This document shows positions 55,428-64,000 of a stretch of DNA of 64,000 nucleotides, piece by piece. The notes beneath the pieces are model-generated. The model had not been told where the DNA came from and ran no database searches. It saw only the letters and a program-made list of their open reading frames with translations. This DNA is from Rhizobiales bacterium SYSU XM002 (lineage in GTDB: Bacteria > Pseudomonadota > Alphaproteobacteria > Rhizobiales > Beijerinckiaceae), in contig VWVY01000004.1 of assembly GCA_009846685.1 (NCBI GenBank), positions 282,908-346,907 of the forward strand, read 5' to 3'. The translations under genes were made by a program, and so were the position numbers. Each line of letters begins with the position of its first letter. Position 1 is the first letter of the stretch.

Positions 55428-56935
55428 GCCGGCACTTTTACCTTGGCCCGGAGGCCGCCAAGCGGAGATTCCTCCAGCACGATATCGCCACCATGCCCGC
55501 GCGCGATATCGCGGGCGATGGCGAGGCCCAGCCCCGTGCCGGGATGGTCCTGATTGCGCGCCGCATCAAGACGCAGGAACGGTTTGAAGACCTCCTCACG
55601 CATCTCTTCGGGAATGCCGGGACCGTCGTCGTCGACCGTTACGGTCAGGTAGCGATCGTCATGCACGGCCCGGATCTCGATGCGGTCGCCATAGCGCGAA
55701 GCATTGGCAACGAGATTGCCGAGCAAACGCCGGAATGCCTGCGGGCGGACGCTGACAACAGGGTCACCCTCGATCTCAAGCGCAGCGACATGGCCCGTGC
55801 GTTCGGCATCGGCGCGGAAATCCTCCAGCAGCTGCCGCATATCGGTCGGCGCCGGGCTTTCGGCGGCCTCGCCGCGCGCGAAGGCGAGATAGGCTTCCAG
55901 CATCTTGCTCATCTCGTCGATGTCGCGCTTCATATTCTCGGTTTCCGGCGAATCCGGCTGGAACGCGAGCGAAAGCCGGAAACGCGTGAGGATCGTGCGG
56001 AGGTCATGGCTCACGCCATTGAGCATGGTCGTGCGCTGCTCGATGGCGCGCTCGATGCGGTTCTTCATTTCGAGAAAGGCAAGACCTGCCTGCCGCACTT
56101 CCCGCGCGCCGCGCGGCCGGAATTGCACATCGCGCCCCTTACCGAATGCCTCCGCCGCTTCCGCCAGCCGCAGGATCGGGCGGATCTGGTTGCGCAGGAG
56201 CAGGATCGACACGATGATCAGCACAAACGAAGATCCGGCCATCCACGCAAGGAAGATATGCGAATTCGACGCATAGGCCTGGCTGCGCCGCGCCGTCACA
56301 CGCATCATCGCCCGATCGAGCAGGACGCGCACTTCGAGGATCGACGAACTGCCGACGGTGTCGAGCCAGAAAGGGCGCTTGATCCGGGTTCGCAGTTCGG
56401 CCGAGAGCGCTTGGTCGAGAATGTCAAAAAACGGCTTCTGCAGCGGTGGCGGCAGAGGTTCCGGCGGCAGGAAATCGACGTCAAGCCCAAGGCGGCGCTC
56501 GGCGATCTGCACCAGCGCTCGCCCTTCCGCATCCTGCGGGAACTGCTCGTAAACATCGATCAGCGCCGCGATATCCTGGCTGAGCGAGGCGGAAAGGCGC
56601 GCCGTTACCGATTGCCAGTGCCGCTCCATGAAAACATAGGCGACCACCGCCTGCAGCAAGACCATCGGCACGATGATGATCATCAGCGCCCGGACGTAGA
56701 GGCGCTTCGGCAATACTCGATTGAGCCAACGGCTGACCCGATGATCCCAAAGCCGAACCTGAGCCACGATCGGCTTCACACCCGGTATTGCGGCAAGAAG
56801 CCGCAACGACGCTGCGAGAATTCTTCCGAAGATGGCAAAAACGGAACCCAGAAAGTGCAGAACGAAGGCGGTCCAGCGGTAGACAACCCCGAATGCCCGG
56901 CCAATGGCCGACGCCACTGCCCGGAGAGTCCTCAT
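55424..56935 (-). CDS. EnvZ-like sensor histidine kinase
   Basis: The 503-aa membrane kinase has a long N-terminal part with hydrophobic stretches (about 20-50), TM segments near 82-103 (VRALMIIIVPMVLLQAVVAYVF) and 226-247, and a periplasmic domain between them. A HAMP linker (QIRPILRLAEAAEAFGKG) and the H-box GVSHDLRTILTRFR with H310 follow. The N, G1 and G2 boxes of the ATPase domain are LLGNLVANASRYG, VTVDDDGPGIPEEM and GTGLGLAIARDIARGHGG. The H-box has Ile where Pro is usual in HELRTPL. It overlaps the response regulator (ATGA), forming an OmpR/EnvZ-type pair; the stimulus is unknown. Confidence 0.92.
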   Translation of the reverse strand: MRTLRAVASAIGRAFGVVYRWTAFVLHFLGSVFAIFGRILAASLRLLAAIPGVKPIVAQVRLWDHRVSRWLNRVLPKRLYVRALMIIIVPMVLLQAVVAYVFMERHWQSVTARLSASLSQDIAALIDVYEQFPQDAEGRALVQIAERRLGLDVDFLPPEPLPPPLQKPFFDILDQALSAELRTRIKRPFWLDTVGSSSILEVRVLLDRAMMRVTARRSQAYASNSHIFLAWMAGSSFVLIIVSILLLRNQIRPILRLAEAAEAFGKGRDVQFRPRGAREVRQAGLAFLEMKNRIERAIEQRTTMLNGVSHDLRTILTRFRLSLAFQPDSPETENMKRDIDEMSKMLEAYLAFARGEAAESPAPTDMRQLLEDFRADAERTGHVAALEIEGDPVVSVRPQAFRRLLGNLVANASRYGDRIEIRAVHDDRYLTVTVDDDGPGIPEEMREEVFKPFLRLDAARNQDHPGTGLGLAIARDIARGHGGDIVLEESPLGGLRAKVKVPA

Positions 56936-57645
56936 CGATCGACAACCAGCTTGTAGCCGATCCCCCGGACGGTCTGGAGATGAAGCGGGTTGGAGGGATC
57001 GACCTCGATCTTGCGGCGCAGGCGGTTGATCTGCACGTCGATGGTCCGTTCGTTGGAAGCAGCGCCATGCTCGGCAAGCGCTTCGCGCGGCAGGGTCTCG
57101 CCGAGACCGGATGCCAGAACGCGGAGGATCTCGCGTTCGCGCTCGGTGATGCGGATATGCTCCTCGCCCTGCCGCAACTCCCCGCGCTGGAGATGGAACA
57201 CGAACGGCCCGAAACGGACACTCTCCGGCTCGCTTCCGGACTGCTCCGGCGGCGGCAGTGCGGTGCGGCGCAGGATGGAACTGATCCGGAGCAACAATTC
57301 GCGCGGGTCGAACGGCTTGGTGACGTAATCGTCGATCCCGGTCTGAAGTCCGGCAATGCGGTCCTCGATCTCCGCACGGGCTGTCAGCATCAGGATTGGA
57401 ATGGTGGACTGCGAGCGGATGAACTTCGCCAGATCTATCCCGCTCTCGCCAGGCATCATGACATCGAGGACGATGAGATCGAAGACGAGCCCCTCCATCC
57501 GCGCGCGCGCCTCTGCAGCATTGTCGGCGGTCGAGACACGATATCCCTTCTCGGCGAGGAAGCGGCTGAGCAAGGCGCGAATACGGTCGTCGTCATCGAC
57601 GATCAGAAGATGCGGTGCCTCATCGGTGATCTGAACCGGTTGCAT
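56932..57645 (-). CDS. OmpR family response regulator
   Basis: This 237-aa regulator has a receiver domain with the acidic cluster IVDDDDRI, phospho-acceptor D61 in LIVLDVMMPGESG, Thr in MLTARAE and Lys in DDYVTKPFDPREL. The winged-helix DNA-binding domain follows (FVFHLQRGELRQGEEHIRITEREREILRVLASG, SNERTIDVQINRLRRKIEVDPSNPLHLQTVRGIGYKL). The ATG at 57645 has GGGAG 10 bases upstream; a GTG at 57681 would add 12 residues. It precedes its kinase with an ATGA overlap. Confidence 0.94.
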   Translation of the reverse strand: MQPVQITDEAPHLLIVDDDDRIRALLSRFLAEKGYRVSTADNAAEARARMEGLVFDLIVLDVMMPGESGIDLAKFIRSQSTIPILMLTARAEIEDRIAGLQTGIDDYVTKPFDPRELLLRISSILRRTALPPPEQSGSEPESVRFGPFVFHLQRGELRQGEEHIRITEREREILRVLASGLGETLPREALAEHGAASNERTIDVQINRLRRKIEVDPSNPLHLQTVRGIGYKLVVDR

Positions 57646-57765
57646 CTGATCGAAACTCCCTGCCAAGCGGAAGCGCGGCACTTCGAGCGAAAACTACCCC
57701 TGCATATAAGGGTGCCGGGTCCGACAAGCCAAGCGCCATCGGGCTCGAAGGGGCCCGCCGCAAGA

Positions 57766-58293
57766 TCAGCCGAGGTTGCCGGTGCCTTCTTCCCGCTGGC
57801 GCTCGCTGTCAATCAGCGCGCCGAGGAAACGGACGATGGTTTCGCGTTGCAGCGGACCTGCCTGCGTGAGCGCGCGCTTCATCCGTTCATCCTGCATCGC
57901 GGCGAGCGCATCGGCGAGCTGTTTTCCGGGCCCCGTGAGATAGAGAAGGCGCTGGCGGCGATCCTCGCGCCCGGCCTTCTGCAACACGAACCCCGCCTGA
58001 ATGAGATCCTTCAGGACGCGTGCTAGCGACTGCTTGGTGATCTCGAGAATGTCGAGCAACTCGGCAACGTTGAGGCCCTGATGCCGGTTGATGAAGTGCA
58101 GCACCCGGTGATGGGCGCGGCCAAAACCGTGCCGTTCCAGCAGTCGGTCGGGCTCGCCCACGAAATCGCGATAGGCGAAGAACAGGAGTTCGATCAGCTC
58201 GAAGTCCACCAGCGCGCCTGGCGAGGTTGGCGCCGCGGGCGATCCGCTACCCGTTCTCGTGGCCCCTCTCCCCTTGGAAGCCAAGTCAGTCAC
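57766..58293 (-). CDS. MarR family transcriptional regulator
   Basis: This 175-aa protein has a disordered Gly/Ser/Ala-rich N-terminal tail, then a MarR winged helix: GFGRAHHRVLHFINRHQGLNVAELLDILEITKQSLARVLKDLIQAGFVLQKAGREDRRQRLLYLTGPGKQLA, with the Asp-Arg-Arg wing. The start is a GTG at 58293 with GAGAGG upstream. It is divergent from ilvE, and a perfect inverted repeat lies between them (58335-58355), a probable autoregulatory site. I recall MarR-ilvE neighbours in other Hyphomicrobiales. Confidence 0.9.
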   Translation of the reverse strand: MTDLASKGRGATRTGSGSPAAPTSPGALVDFELIELLFFAYRDFVGEPDRLLERHGFGRAHHRVLHFINRHQGLNVAELLDILEITKQSLARVLKDLIQAGFVLQKAGREDRRQRLLYLTGPGKQLADALAAMQDERMKRALTQAGPLQRETIVRFLGALIDSERQREEGTGNLG

Positions 58294-58334
58294 CGTCGCA
58301 GAACCTCTCGTGCTTAGGAAATATGCAATAAATT

Positions 58335-58355
58335 TATGTCAACGTTATTGACATA
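58335..58355. promoter_or_regulatory. Predicted MarR operator between marR and ilvE
   Basis: TATGTCAA, CGTTA, TTGACATA is a perfect 8-bp inverted repeat with a 5-bp spacer. Each half contains TTGACA, the consensus -35 hexamer, one reading toward marR and one toward ilvE. Binding here would block both promoters. It lies 42 bp before the marR start and 188 bp before ilvE. The repeat is direct observation, while regulation by the adjacent MarR protein is inference. Confidence 0.6.
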
Positions 58356-58543
58356 TTTCAGATGGATTGTTACGCGTCAAGCCATACGGCGCGCAATGAA
58401 AGTTCGTCTACAGCCATTTTATCGGAACATCCTTTGTCGGACATCCGAATCGAATGAGTGGTGGACAAATCCCGAGGAAACGCCGTCCGGGTTAGGACAG
58501 CACCTGAAGCCCCAACCCTGCCCCAACAAGGAACTGGATTGAC

Positions 58544-59431
58544 ATGTCGACCGCCCCTGCCATCGTCCCCTTCGACAAACGTGACGGCTATATCTGGATG
58601 AACGGCGAAATCATCGCCTGGGGTGACGCGCGGGTTCACGTATTGACCCACGGCCTGCATTACGGCTCGTCGATTTTCGAAGGCGAGCGTGCCTACAAGG
58701 GCAAGATCTACCACAGCCGCTGGCACACGGAGCGCCTGTTCAAATCGGCCGAGATCATGGACTTCACGATCCCCTACACGATCGAGGAGATCGAGGCTGC
58801 CAAGGCCCTCGTTCTGGAGAAGAACGGCGGCGGGGATCAGTATATCCGCCCGGTGGCTTTCCGCGGCTCAGAGATGATGGCTGTCTCGGCCCAGCACAAC
58901 AAAATCCACGTCGCCATCGCCACCTGGAAGTGGCCGTCGATGTTTGACCCCGCGACCAAGATGAAGGGTATCCGCCTCGATATCGCCGATTACCGCCGCC
59001 CCGACCCGGCTTGCGCCCCGGTCCATGCCAAGGCGGCCGGTCTCTACATGATCTGCACGATCTCCAAGCACCGCGCCGAGAAGAAGGGCTACGCGGATGC
59101 CATGATGCTGGACTGGCAGGGCCGCGTCGCGGAATGCACCGGCGCGAATATCTTCTTCACCAAGGACGGGATGATCCACACCCCGATCGCGGATTGCTTC
59201 CTTGATGGCATCACTCGCCAGAACGTGATCGCGCTGGCGAAAAAGCGCGGCATGGAAGTGGTCGAGCGGCGGATCATGCCGGAGGAGCTTCCGACCTTCA
59301 ACGAGTGCTTCATCACAGGTTCGGCCGCGGAAGTGACGCCAGTCGCCGAGATCGGCCCTTACAAGTTCACGCCGGGCAATATCAGCCGCGTGCTGATGGA
59401 AGACTATATGGCCGAGGTCGGCGCACTCTGA
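58544..59431 (+). CDS. ilvE: Branched-chain amino acid aminotransferase IlvE
   Basis: IlvE performs the last step of leucine, isoleucine and valine synthesis. The 295-aa fold-type IV PLP enzyme has YIWMNGEIIAWGDARVHVLTHGLHYGSSIFEGERAY at the start, the Schiff-base K163 in HAKAAGLYMICTISKHRAEKKGYADAMMLD, AECTGANIFF, and GITRQNVIALAKKRGMEVVERRI. The active-site end ECFITGSAAEVTPV is intact. The ATG at 58544 follows AAGGA. The upstream MarR site suggests regulation of this gene. Confidence 0.94.
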   Translation: MSTAPAIVPFDKRDGYIWMNGEIIAWGDARVHVLTHGLHYGSSIFEGERAYKGKIYHSRWHTERLFKSAEIMDFTIPYTIEEIEAAKALVLEKNGGGDQYIRPVAFRGSEMMAVSAQHNKIHVAIATWKWPSMFDPATKMKGIRLDIADYRRPDPACAPVHAKAAGLYMICTISKHRAEKKGYADAMMLDWQGRVAECTGANIFFTKDGMIHTPIADCFLDGITRQNVIALAKKRGMEVVERRIMPEELPTFNECFITGSAAEVTPVAEIGPYKFTPGNISRVLMEDYMAEVGAL

Positions 59432-59435
59432 TCGC

Positions 59436-60341
59436 TCAACTGATGCCGGTGGCGCCGAAGCTGCCGGCATCACTGACAGTCGCGGCGCGCTTGGCCCGCA
59501 CGGCTTCCTCATTCGAGATGATCGCATGGGTCGGCCGGGCGATGCGCGGCCGCTGGATCGCGAAAGCATCGTGCAGCACGGCATCGACATCGGACGCGTC
59601 GAAGGGTTTCTTCAGATAGGCGAATGCCCCGACGAATTGCGCCGAGCGAACCATCTTCGATTGCTGCTCGGTCGATACGATGACGATCTGCGCTTCGGGA
59701 TTGACCTGAAGCAGGCTTCCCGCGGTCTCGACACCGTCGATTCCGGGCATGTTGAAATCGCAGAAGATCACATCGAACCGCGTGCGGCGCGCCCAGGCCA
59801 GTGCTTCCTCACCGCTCGCCGCTTCCTGCAATTCGATCCGGAACTGCGAGCGGGCGAGAATGCGCGCCATGAGCTTGCGTGCCGTGCCGCTGTCATCGAC
59901 GAGAAGGACGCGGGTCATCTGCTGCAGCCGGCGATACGCGAGGATCGCATTGATGACTTCACCGGGGCCGAAAGGCTTCAGCATGAACTCGTAGACACCA
60001 ACCTTGCGCCCGAGTTCGCGCACGACCTCCGAATGCATGCCCGACATCAGCACCATGAAGGGGCGGTGATCGCGCGCGCCGAACGCATGGACGAGCGCTT
60101 CCGGGCCGGAAATGCCGGGCAGTTGGACGTCGCAGAAGATGATATCGACGCACGCGTTGCGCATGATATCCAGCGCTTCGCTGCCATTGTCAGCTTCGAT
60201 GACGATGAAGTTGCCATCGATCTTGTCGAGCGCCGAACGGACGGCAGCACGCGCGACGATCTGATCGTCGACGATCAGGATGCGGGTCGGCGCCGCACCG
60301 TCCGGCGCGGTCGCAACGGCGGTTGAAGTAACCAATGGCAT
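59436..60341 (-). CDS. Two-receiver response regulator without output domain
   Basis: This 301-aa protein has two complete receiver domains in tandem. The first has RILIVDDQIVAR, D71 in IIFCDVQLPGISG, and Lys in YEFMLKPFGPGE. The second has RVLLVDDSGTARKLMARIL, D195 in VIFCDFNMPGIDG, and Lys in AYLKKPFDASD. No DNA-binding, kinase or cyclase domain follows, only a short tail (about 60 aa with AKRAATVSDAG). It may act as a phosphate sink or relay. It converges on ilvE with a 4-bp gap. Confidence 0.88.
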   Translation of the reverse strand: MPLVTSTAVATAPDGAAPTRILIVDDQIVARAAVRSALDKIDGNFIVIEADNGSEALDIMRNACVDIIFCDVQLPGISGPEALVHAFGARDHRPFMVLMSGMHSEVVRELGRKVGVYEFMLKPFGPGEVINAILAYRRLQQMTRVLLVDDSGTARKLMARILARSQFRIELQEAASGEEALAWARRTRFDVIFCDFNMPGIDGVETAGSLLQVNPEAQIVIVSTEQQSKMVRSAQFVGAFAYLKKPFDASDVDAVLHDAFAIQRPRIARPTHAIISNEEAVRAKRAATVSDAGSFGATGIS

Positions 60342-60404
60342 GACAAGTCCTCTGTCTCAGGACTTTGCAACCATCGGTTTAATTAATGGTTGACGCTGGC
60401 AACT

Positions 60405-60863
60405 TTAGTTCCAGCGTACCAGCGCCTGCTCATCCTCGTCACGTGCGGACACCCAATCGCCAGATCTTCCGCTGATTCCGTGTTCTTTCTTCCAGAACGG
60501 TGCACGCGATTTCAGAAAATCCATGACGAATTCCGCCGCTTCGAACGCCGCGCGGCGGTGACTTGAGGCCGCAATCACCAGTACGATCTGCTCACCGGGC
60601 CTGATTTTGCCGAATCGATGCACGACAGTTAGTCCCAGCACCGGCCAGCGTTTCCCGGCCTCATCGCATATGCGCGCGATCTCCTCCTCGGCCATGCCGG
60701 GATAATGTTCGAGCTCCAGCGCGGCAAGAGAGCCGCCCTCGTCACGACAGTAGCCAACGAACGATACAACCCCACCAATATCCTTCCGCCCGCAAGTCAG
60801 ACGCCCGATTTCAGCGGAAAGGTCGAAATCCTCACTCTGGATGCGGATCGTCGTGGCAGCCAT
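60405..60863 (-). CDS. moaE: Molybdopterin synthase large subunit MoaE
   Basis: MoaE carries out sulfur transfer from MoaD to precursor Z in molybdopterin synthesis. The 152-aa protein has GGVVSFVGYCRDEGG, LELEHYPGMAEEEI, VVHRFGKIRPGEQIVLVIAASSHRRAAFEAAEFVMDFLKSRAPFWKKEH, with the catalytic Lys residues in FWKKE, and a short tail. It lies 9 bp after moaD. MsrP in this window needs the cofactor made. Confidence 0.95.
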   Translation of the reverse strand: MAATTIRIQSEDFDLSAEIGRLTCGRKDIGGVVSFVGYCRDEGGSLAALELEHYPGMAEEEIARICDEAGKRWPVLGLTVVHRFGKIRPGEQIVLVIAASSHRRAAFEAAEFVMDFLKSRAPFWKKEHGISGRSGDWVSARDEDEQALVRWN

Positions 60864-60872
60864 ACTTCCCCC

Positions 60873-61124
60873 CTATCCGCCAGTCATGGGCGGGAAGAAG
60901 GCAATCTCACGGGCCGTCCCGAGCGGGCTTTCGGGTTTCACGTGCTTGCGGTCCAGCGCCGCACGGATGATCTCGGGACGTTCGAAGGCATAGGCGTATT
61001 CCTCGCCGAGAGCGGTGAGATGGCGCAACGCGTCAGCAACCGTCCGAACGGTCTCGGGAAAGGCGATCTCTTCGTCGGGCTTGCCGATGCGTTCGCGCAG
61101 CCAAGCGAAATAGACGACCTTCAT
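60873..61124 (-). CDS. moaD: Molybdopterin synthase sulfur carrier MoaD
   Basis: This 83-aa ubiquitin-like protein starts MKVVYFAWLRERIGKPDEEIAFP and ends FFPPMTGG. The C-terminal Gly-Gly is the site of thiocarboxylation. It lies between pgsA (4-bp gap) and moaE (9-bp gap) on the same strand. Confidence 0.95.
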   Translation of the reverse strand: MKVVYFAWLRERIGKPDEEIAFPETVRTVADALRHLTALGEEYAYAFERPEIIRAALDRKHVKPESPLGTAREIAFFPPMTGG

Positions 61125-61128
61125 GGCC

Positions 61129-61761
61129 TCAGCCTTCCTCGTCCATCAGGTGGCGGACCGAGGCTTTCATGTAATCGTAACCGGTGACGATCGTCAGCAG
61201 CGCTGCGGCCCACAGAAGAATGATGCCGATCCAGTTGGTCCAGCCGATCGGCAGGATATCGTCACCTGCCTTTCCGGCAATCAGAAAGCCCACGGAAACG
61301 ATCTGTGCCGTCGTCTTCCACTTCGCGAGCCGCGAGACCGGCACCGAGATTTTCACTTCGGCGAGGAATTCGCGCAGGCCCGAGACAAGAATTTCCCGGC
61401 TGAGAATGACGATCGCGGCCCAGATCGACCACGAACGGATCGAACCATCCGCGACCAGCATCAGCAGGCAAGCGGCAATCAACAGCTTGTCCGCGATCGG
61501 ATCGAGCATCCGGCCGAGTGAGGATTGTTGCGCATAGACTCGTGCGAGATAGCCGTCGAGATAATCGGAAATGCCGGCAACCGTGTAGAGGCCGAGCGCA
61601 TACCAGCGCATCACCGGATCGCCAGGCCAGAACAGGAGGCCGACGATCAGCGGGATGGTGATAATCCGCCCGTAGGTCAGAAGGTTCGGCAAAGCGATGG
61701 CGAGACGTCGCCGGCTGGACCTCGGCCGCATCGTCGCATCACTGGGGGGAACCTCGCTCAT
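61129..61761 (-). CDS. pgsA: CDP-diacylglycerol-glycerol-3-phosphate 3-phosphatidyltransferase PgsA
   Basis: PgsA makes phosphatidylglycerophosphate, the precursor of phosphatidylglycerol and cardiolipin, in the inner membrane. The 210-aa protein has several membrane helices and the complete CDP-alcohol phosphotransferase signature (DG...AR...G...D...D) in SDYLDGYLARVYAQQSSLG followed by RMLDPIADKLL. The start IALPNLLTYGRIITIPLIVGLLF also fits. It lies 62 bp after uvrC and 4 bp before moaD, the usual alphaproteobacterial operon order. Confidence 0.95.
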   Translation of the reverse strand: MSEVPPSDATMRPRSSRRRLAIALPNLLTYGRIITIPLIVGLLFWPGDPVMRWYALGLYTVAGISDYLDGYLARVYAQQSSLGRMLDPIADKLLIAACLLMLVADGSIRSWSIWAAIVILSREILVSGLREFLAEVKISVPVSRLAKWKTTAQIVSVGFLIAGKAGDDILPIGWTNWIGIILLWAAALLTIVTGYDYMKASVRHLMDEEG

Positions 61762-61823
61762 CTTCTCTTAGCACCATGCAGGCGAGCCGGGGTCAAGCGT
61801 TCCGGCAAAGCAATTTGCGCTTC

Positions 61824-63809
61824 TCAGTTCAGCTTCTCGTGAAAGAAATCATAGACAAGCCGCGCCGTCGCCTCGTTGATCCCTGAAACGCGCGCCAGAT
61901 CGGCGTAACTCGCGCGGCTGACAGCTTTGGCTGTCCCGAAATGCAGGAGCAGGGCGCGCTTGCGCGCAGGCCCGATTCCCGGAATCTCGTCGAGCGGGTT
62001 CTTACCCATTTCGCGTTTTCTCTTCGCGCGATGCGTGCCGATCGCGAATCGATGCGCCTCGTCGCGGAGGCGCTGGATAAAATAGAGCGTCGGATCCCGC
62101 GGCGGCAGCTTGAATGGCGTCCGCCCGGGAATGAGGAAGGTTTCCCGCCCGGCATCGCGATCCGGTCCCTTCGCCACGCCGACGAGCGGCACATCGGTGA
62201 TGCCGAGGTCGGCCAGCACACCGCGCACGGCTTCCAGCTGCCCCTTGCCGCCGTCGATCAGCACGAGATCGGGCCAATGCGGCAGGCTGTCGGGATCGTC
62301 GAGTTTTTCGTCGCGCACCGCTTCCTTGGCAAGGCGCGAGAAGCGGCGCTGCATCACCTCGCGCATCATGCCGTAATCGTCGCCCGGCGTGATTTCTTCC
62401 GAGCGGATATTGTAGGTGCGGTAATGCGTCTTGGAGAAGCCGCGCGGTCCGGCAACGATCATGGCGCCGACGGCATTGGTCCCCATGATGTGCGAGTTGT
62501 CGAATACATCGATCCGGCGAGGCGACTTCGCGAGACCGAACGCGGCAGCAACGCCTTCGAGCAGCCGCGTCTGGCTTGCACTCTCGGCGAGGCGACGCCC
62601 GAGCGCCTCTTTCGCGTTGGTCAGCGCGTGGTTCACCATATCCCGTTTCTCACCACGCTTCGGCACGAGAATCTCGACCTTGTGCCCGGCACGGATCGTC
62701 AATGCCTCGGCCAGAAGCTCCCGGTTCTCCACCTCCTCGCTCAGCATGATCAGGCGCGGCGCGGGGCGCTCGTCGTAGAACTGGCCGAGGAAGGAATCGA
62801 GCACCTCACCCGGCTCCAACGTCCGGTCCGCGCGCGGGAAAAAGGCGCGATTGCCCCAGTTCTGTCCGGTGCGGAAGAAAAAGACCTCGATGCAGAATTG
62901 CCCCGCCTCGGCATGGATCGCGAAGACGTCGGCCTCCTCGACCCCCGCCGGATTGATGTCCTGGCTAGCCTGCACGGCGGAGAGCCCGGCGAGACGATCG
63001 CGCAGCCGCGCAGCGCGCTCGAAATCGAGATTGTCGGCCGCCGCCATCATTTCCGTGCCGAGCTTCTCGCGGATCGTGCCACTCTTGCCGGAAAGGAAGG
63101 CCTTCGCCTCCTCCACCAGCCCGGCGTAAGCTTCCAGTGACACCTCGCCGGTGCAGGGTGCGGCGCAACGCTTGATCTGGTGCAGGAGGCAGGGCCGCGA
63201 GCGGTTCTCGTAGTAGCTGTCCGAACAGGTGCGGATGAGGAAGGCGCGCTGGAGAGCGTTCAGCGTGCGGTTGACGGCCTGTGCCGAGGCGAACGGGCCG
63301 AAATAGCTGCCCTTGCGGTTGCGCGCGCCGCGATGCTTGAGGATTTGCGGGGCGGCATGATCGCCGGTGATGACAATGAACGGGAACGATTTGTCGTCCC
63401 GCATCAGCACATTGTAGCGCGGCTTGAGCTGCTTGATCAGATTGGTTTCGAGCAGCAGCGCCTCGGTTTCCGTCGTCGTGGTGACGAATTCCATCGCCGA
63501 TGTCTCGGAAATCATCCGTGCGATGCGGTTGTTGGGCGCGTCGCCCCGCGCATAGGCCGAGACACGCGCTTTCAGATTGCGCGCCTTGCCGACATAGAGC
63601 ACCTCGCCCTCGCCGTTCAGCATCCGGTAGACACCGGGCGAACCGGGCAGCGTTTCCCAGAACGCGCGGATAACCGCCATGCCGGACTGCAGGCGCTGCG
63701 GCGTCGCCTCGATCTCCGGCGTCTCTTCCTCGACGATAACGGTCTCGTCCTCGATCTCCTCGTCGAGATCGGGCAATTCCGGCGGCTGGGCAGGAGAACG
63801 GGCAGACAT
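61824..63809 (-). CDS. uvrC: Excinuclease ABC subunit UvrC
   Basis: UvrC makes both incisions around DNA lesions marked by UvrB. The 661-aa protein has an acidic N-terminal tail, a GIY-YIG nuclease domain ([29 protein letters not shown], about 58-86), a UVR domain that meets UvrB ([20 protein letters not shown], about 255-275), and an RNase H-like C-terminal nuclease ([21 protein letters not shown], then [14 protein letters not shown]). The end has a double helix-hairpin-helix ([38 protein letters not shown]). It heads the uvrC-pgsA-moaD-moaE run. Confidence 0.96.
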   Translation of the reverse strand: MSARSPAQPPELPDLDEEIEDETVIVEEETPEIEATPQRLQSGMAVIRAFWETLPGSPGVYRMLNGEGEVLYVGKARNLKARVSAYARGDAPNNRIARMISETSAMEFVTTTTETEALLLETNLIKQLKPRYNVLMRDDKSFPFIVITGDHAAPQILKHRGARNRKGSYFGPFASAQAVNRTLNALQRAFLIRTCSDSYYENRSRPCLLHQIKRCAAPCTGEVSLEAYAGLVEEAKAFLSGKSGTIREKLGTEMMAAADNLDFERAARLRDRLAGLSAVQASQDINPAGVEEADVFAIHAEAGQFCIEVFFFRTGQNWGNRAFFPRADRTLEPGEVLDSFLGQFYDERPAPRLIMLSEEVENRELLAEALTIRAGHKVEILVPKRGEKRDMVNHALTNAKEALGRRLAESASQTRLLEGVAAAFGLAKSPRRIDVFDNSHIMGTNAVGAMIVAGPRGFSKTHYRTYNIRSEEITPGDDYGMMREVMQRRFSRLAKEAVRDEKLDDPDSLPHWPDLVLIDGGKGQLEAVRGVLADLGITDVPLVGVAKGPDRDAGRETFLIPGRTPFKLPPRDPTLYFIQRLRDEAHRFAIGTHRAKRKREMGKNPLDEIPGIGPARKRALLLHFGTAKAVSRASYADLARVSGINEATARLVYDFFHEKLN

Positions 63810-64000
63810 AAGCCGAGAAATAGGCGGTTCACGCCGAAGCGCAAAGGGGCGCCACCAGCTTTCCTGACAGATTTCACCCGGTGCGTTGGCGCACGGCGGG
63901 GCGGGGATTGCGGGTTTAGGTTCTGATCATGGCCGAACGGAGAAACACCGGCCACCGAATTGGAAGCCCGAACCCCCAAATCCAAACCCCACAGGAGACT
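63810..64000. other. Upstream region of uvrC, running to the window edge
   Basis: I see no complete gene. An ATG at 63929 opens a plus-strand frame of 24 codons to the edge with poor coding character. The final CAGGAGACT looks like a ribosome binding site for a plus-strand gene starting just outside the window. The uvrC promoter should also lie here. Confidence 0.4.

Overview
The window is a dense, GC-rich bacterial chromosome segment. It looks like an alphaproteobacterium of the Hyphomicrobiales (Rhizobiales). The grounds are the yqeY-dnaG-rpoD order, a DnaG whose N-terminal domain has lost its zinc ligands, the uvrC-pgsA-moaD-moaE operon, an ELM1-family gene beside trxB, Omp25/Omp31-type porins, an ISXO2-like transposase, and REP-like palindromes with a GTGGATACCG core. 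I cannot name a genus. I saw no rRNA, tRNA or CRISPR array.

Layout. 1-5.5 kb: rpoD (3' end beyond the window), dnaG and a GatB/YqeY protein on the minus strand, then carA on the plus strand. 5.6-10 kb: a small c-type cytochrome, a methyltransferase bracketed by two REP-like palindromes, and a minus-strand envelope operon (OmpA-like, LemA, M48 protease, GtrA). 10-18 kb: carB, greA, an exported protein, Lrp/AsnC, ELM1-family protein, trxB and a LysR regulator. 18-31 kb: PAS protein, msrP, acyl-CoA ligase, EamA exporter, M15-like peptidase, aspartate aminotransferase, Bug-type binding protein, PQQ sugar dehydrogenase, SemiSWEET, and a DUF1800/DUF1501 pair. 31-42 kb: uvrB with a long N-terminal extension, PilZ and HD-GYP proteins, several small exported proteins, amidase, extensin-like lipoprotein, RNase T2, rlmJ and a GST. 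46-64 kb: two porins, a glycosyltransferase, an SDR, pgeF, midA, lgt, ubiK, ybjN-like gene, proC, TetR, csaA, an EnvZ/OmpR-like pair, MarR/ilvE, a two-receiver protein, moaE, moaD, pgsA and uvrC.

The most striking region is 41,899-45,967. A complete 4,053-bp transposon lies there, with 24-bp terminal inverted repeats (23 of 24 bases match) and an 8-bp target duplication (AAAAAAAG) on both sides. It encodes an IS1595-family ISXO2-like transposase followed by three tightly packed passenger genes on the same strand. Two of them form a BcgI-like (type IIB) restriction-modification system: a 628-aa fused nuclease-methylase A subunit and a roughly 320-aa two-TRD specificity B subunit. The third is a 52-aa protein of unknown function. 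The transposase stop overlaps the A-subunit start (ATGA), so the restriction system appears translationally coupled to the transposase. The insertion split the U-tract side of an intrinsic terminator lying between the GST gene and a porin gene.

Most other genes are housekeeping, and many are packed tail to tail with shared or abutting stop codons. Other points of interest are a predicted MarR operator carrying TTGACA on both strands between marR and ilvE, a perfect DnaA box and an 11-bp-arm palindrome upstream of dnaG, and a 27-aa predicted membrane peptide missed by length cut-offs.
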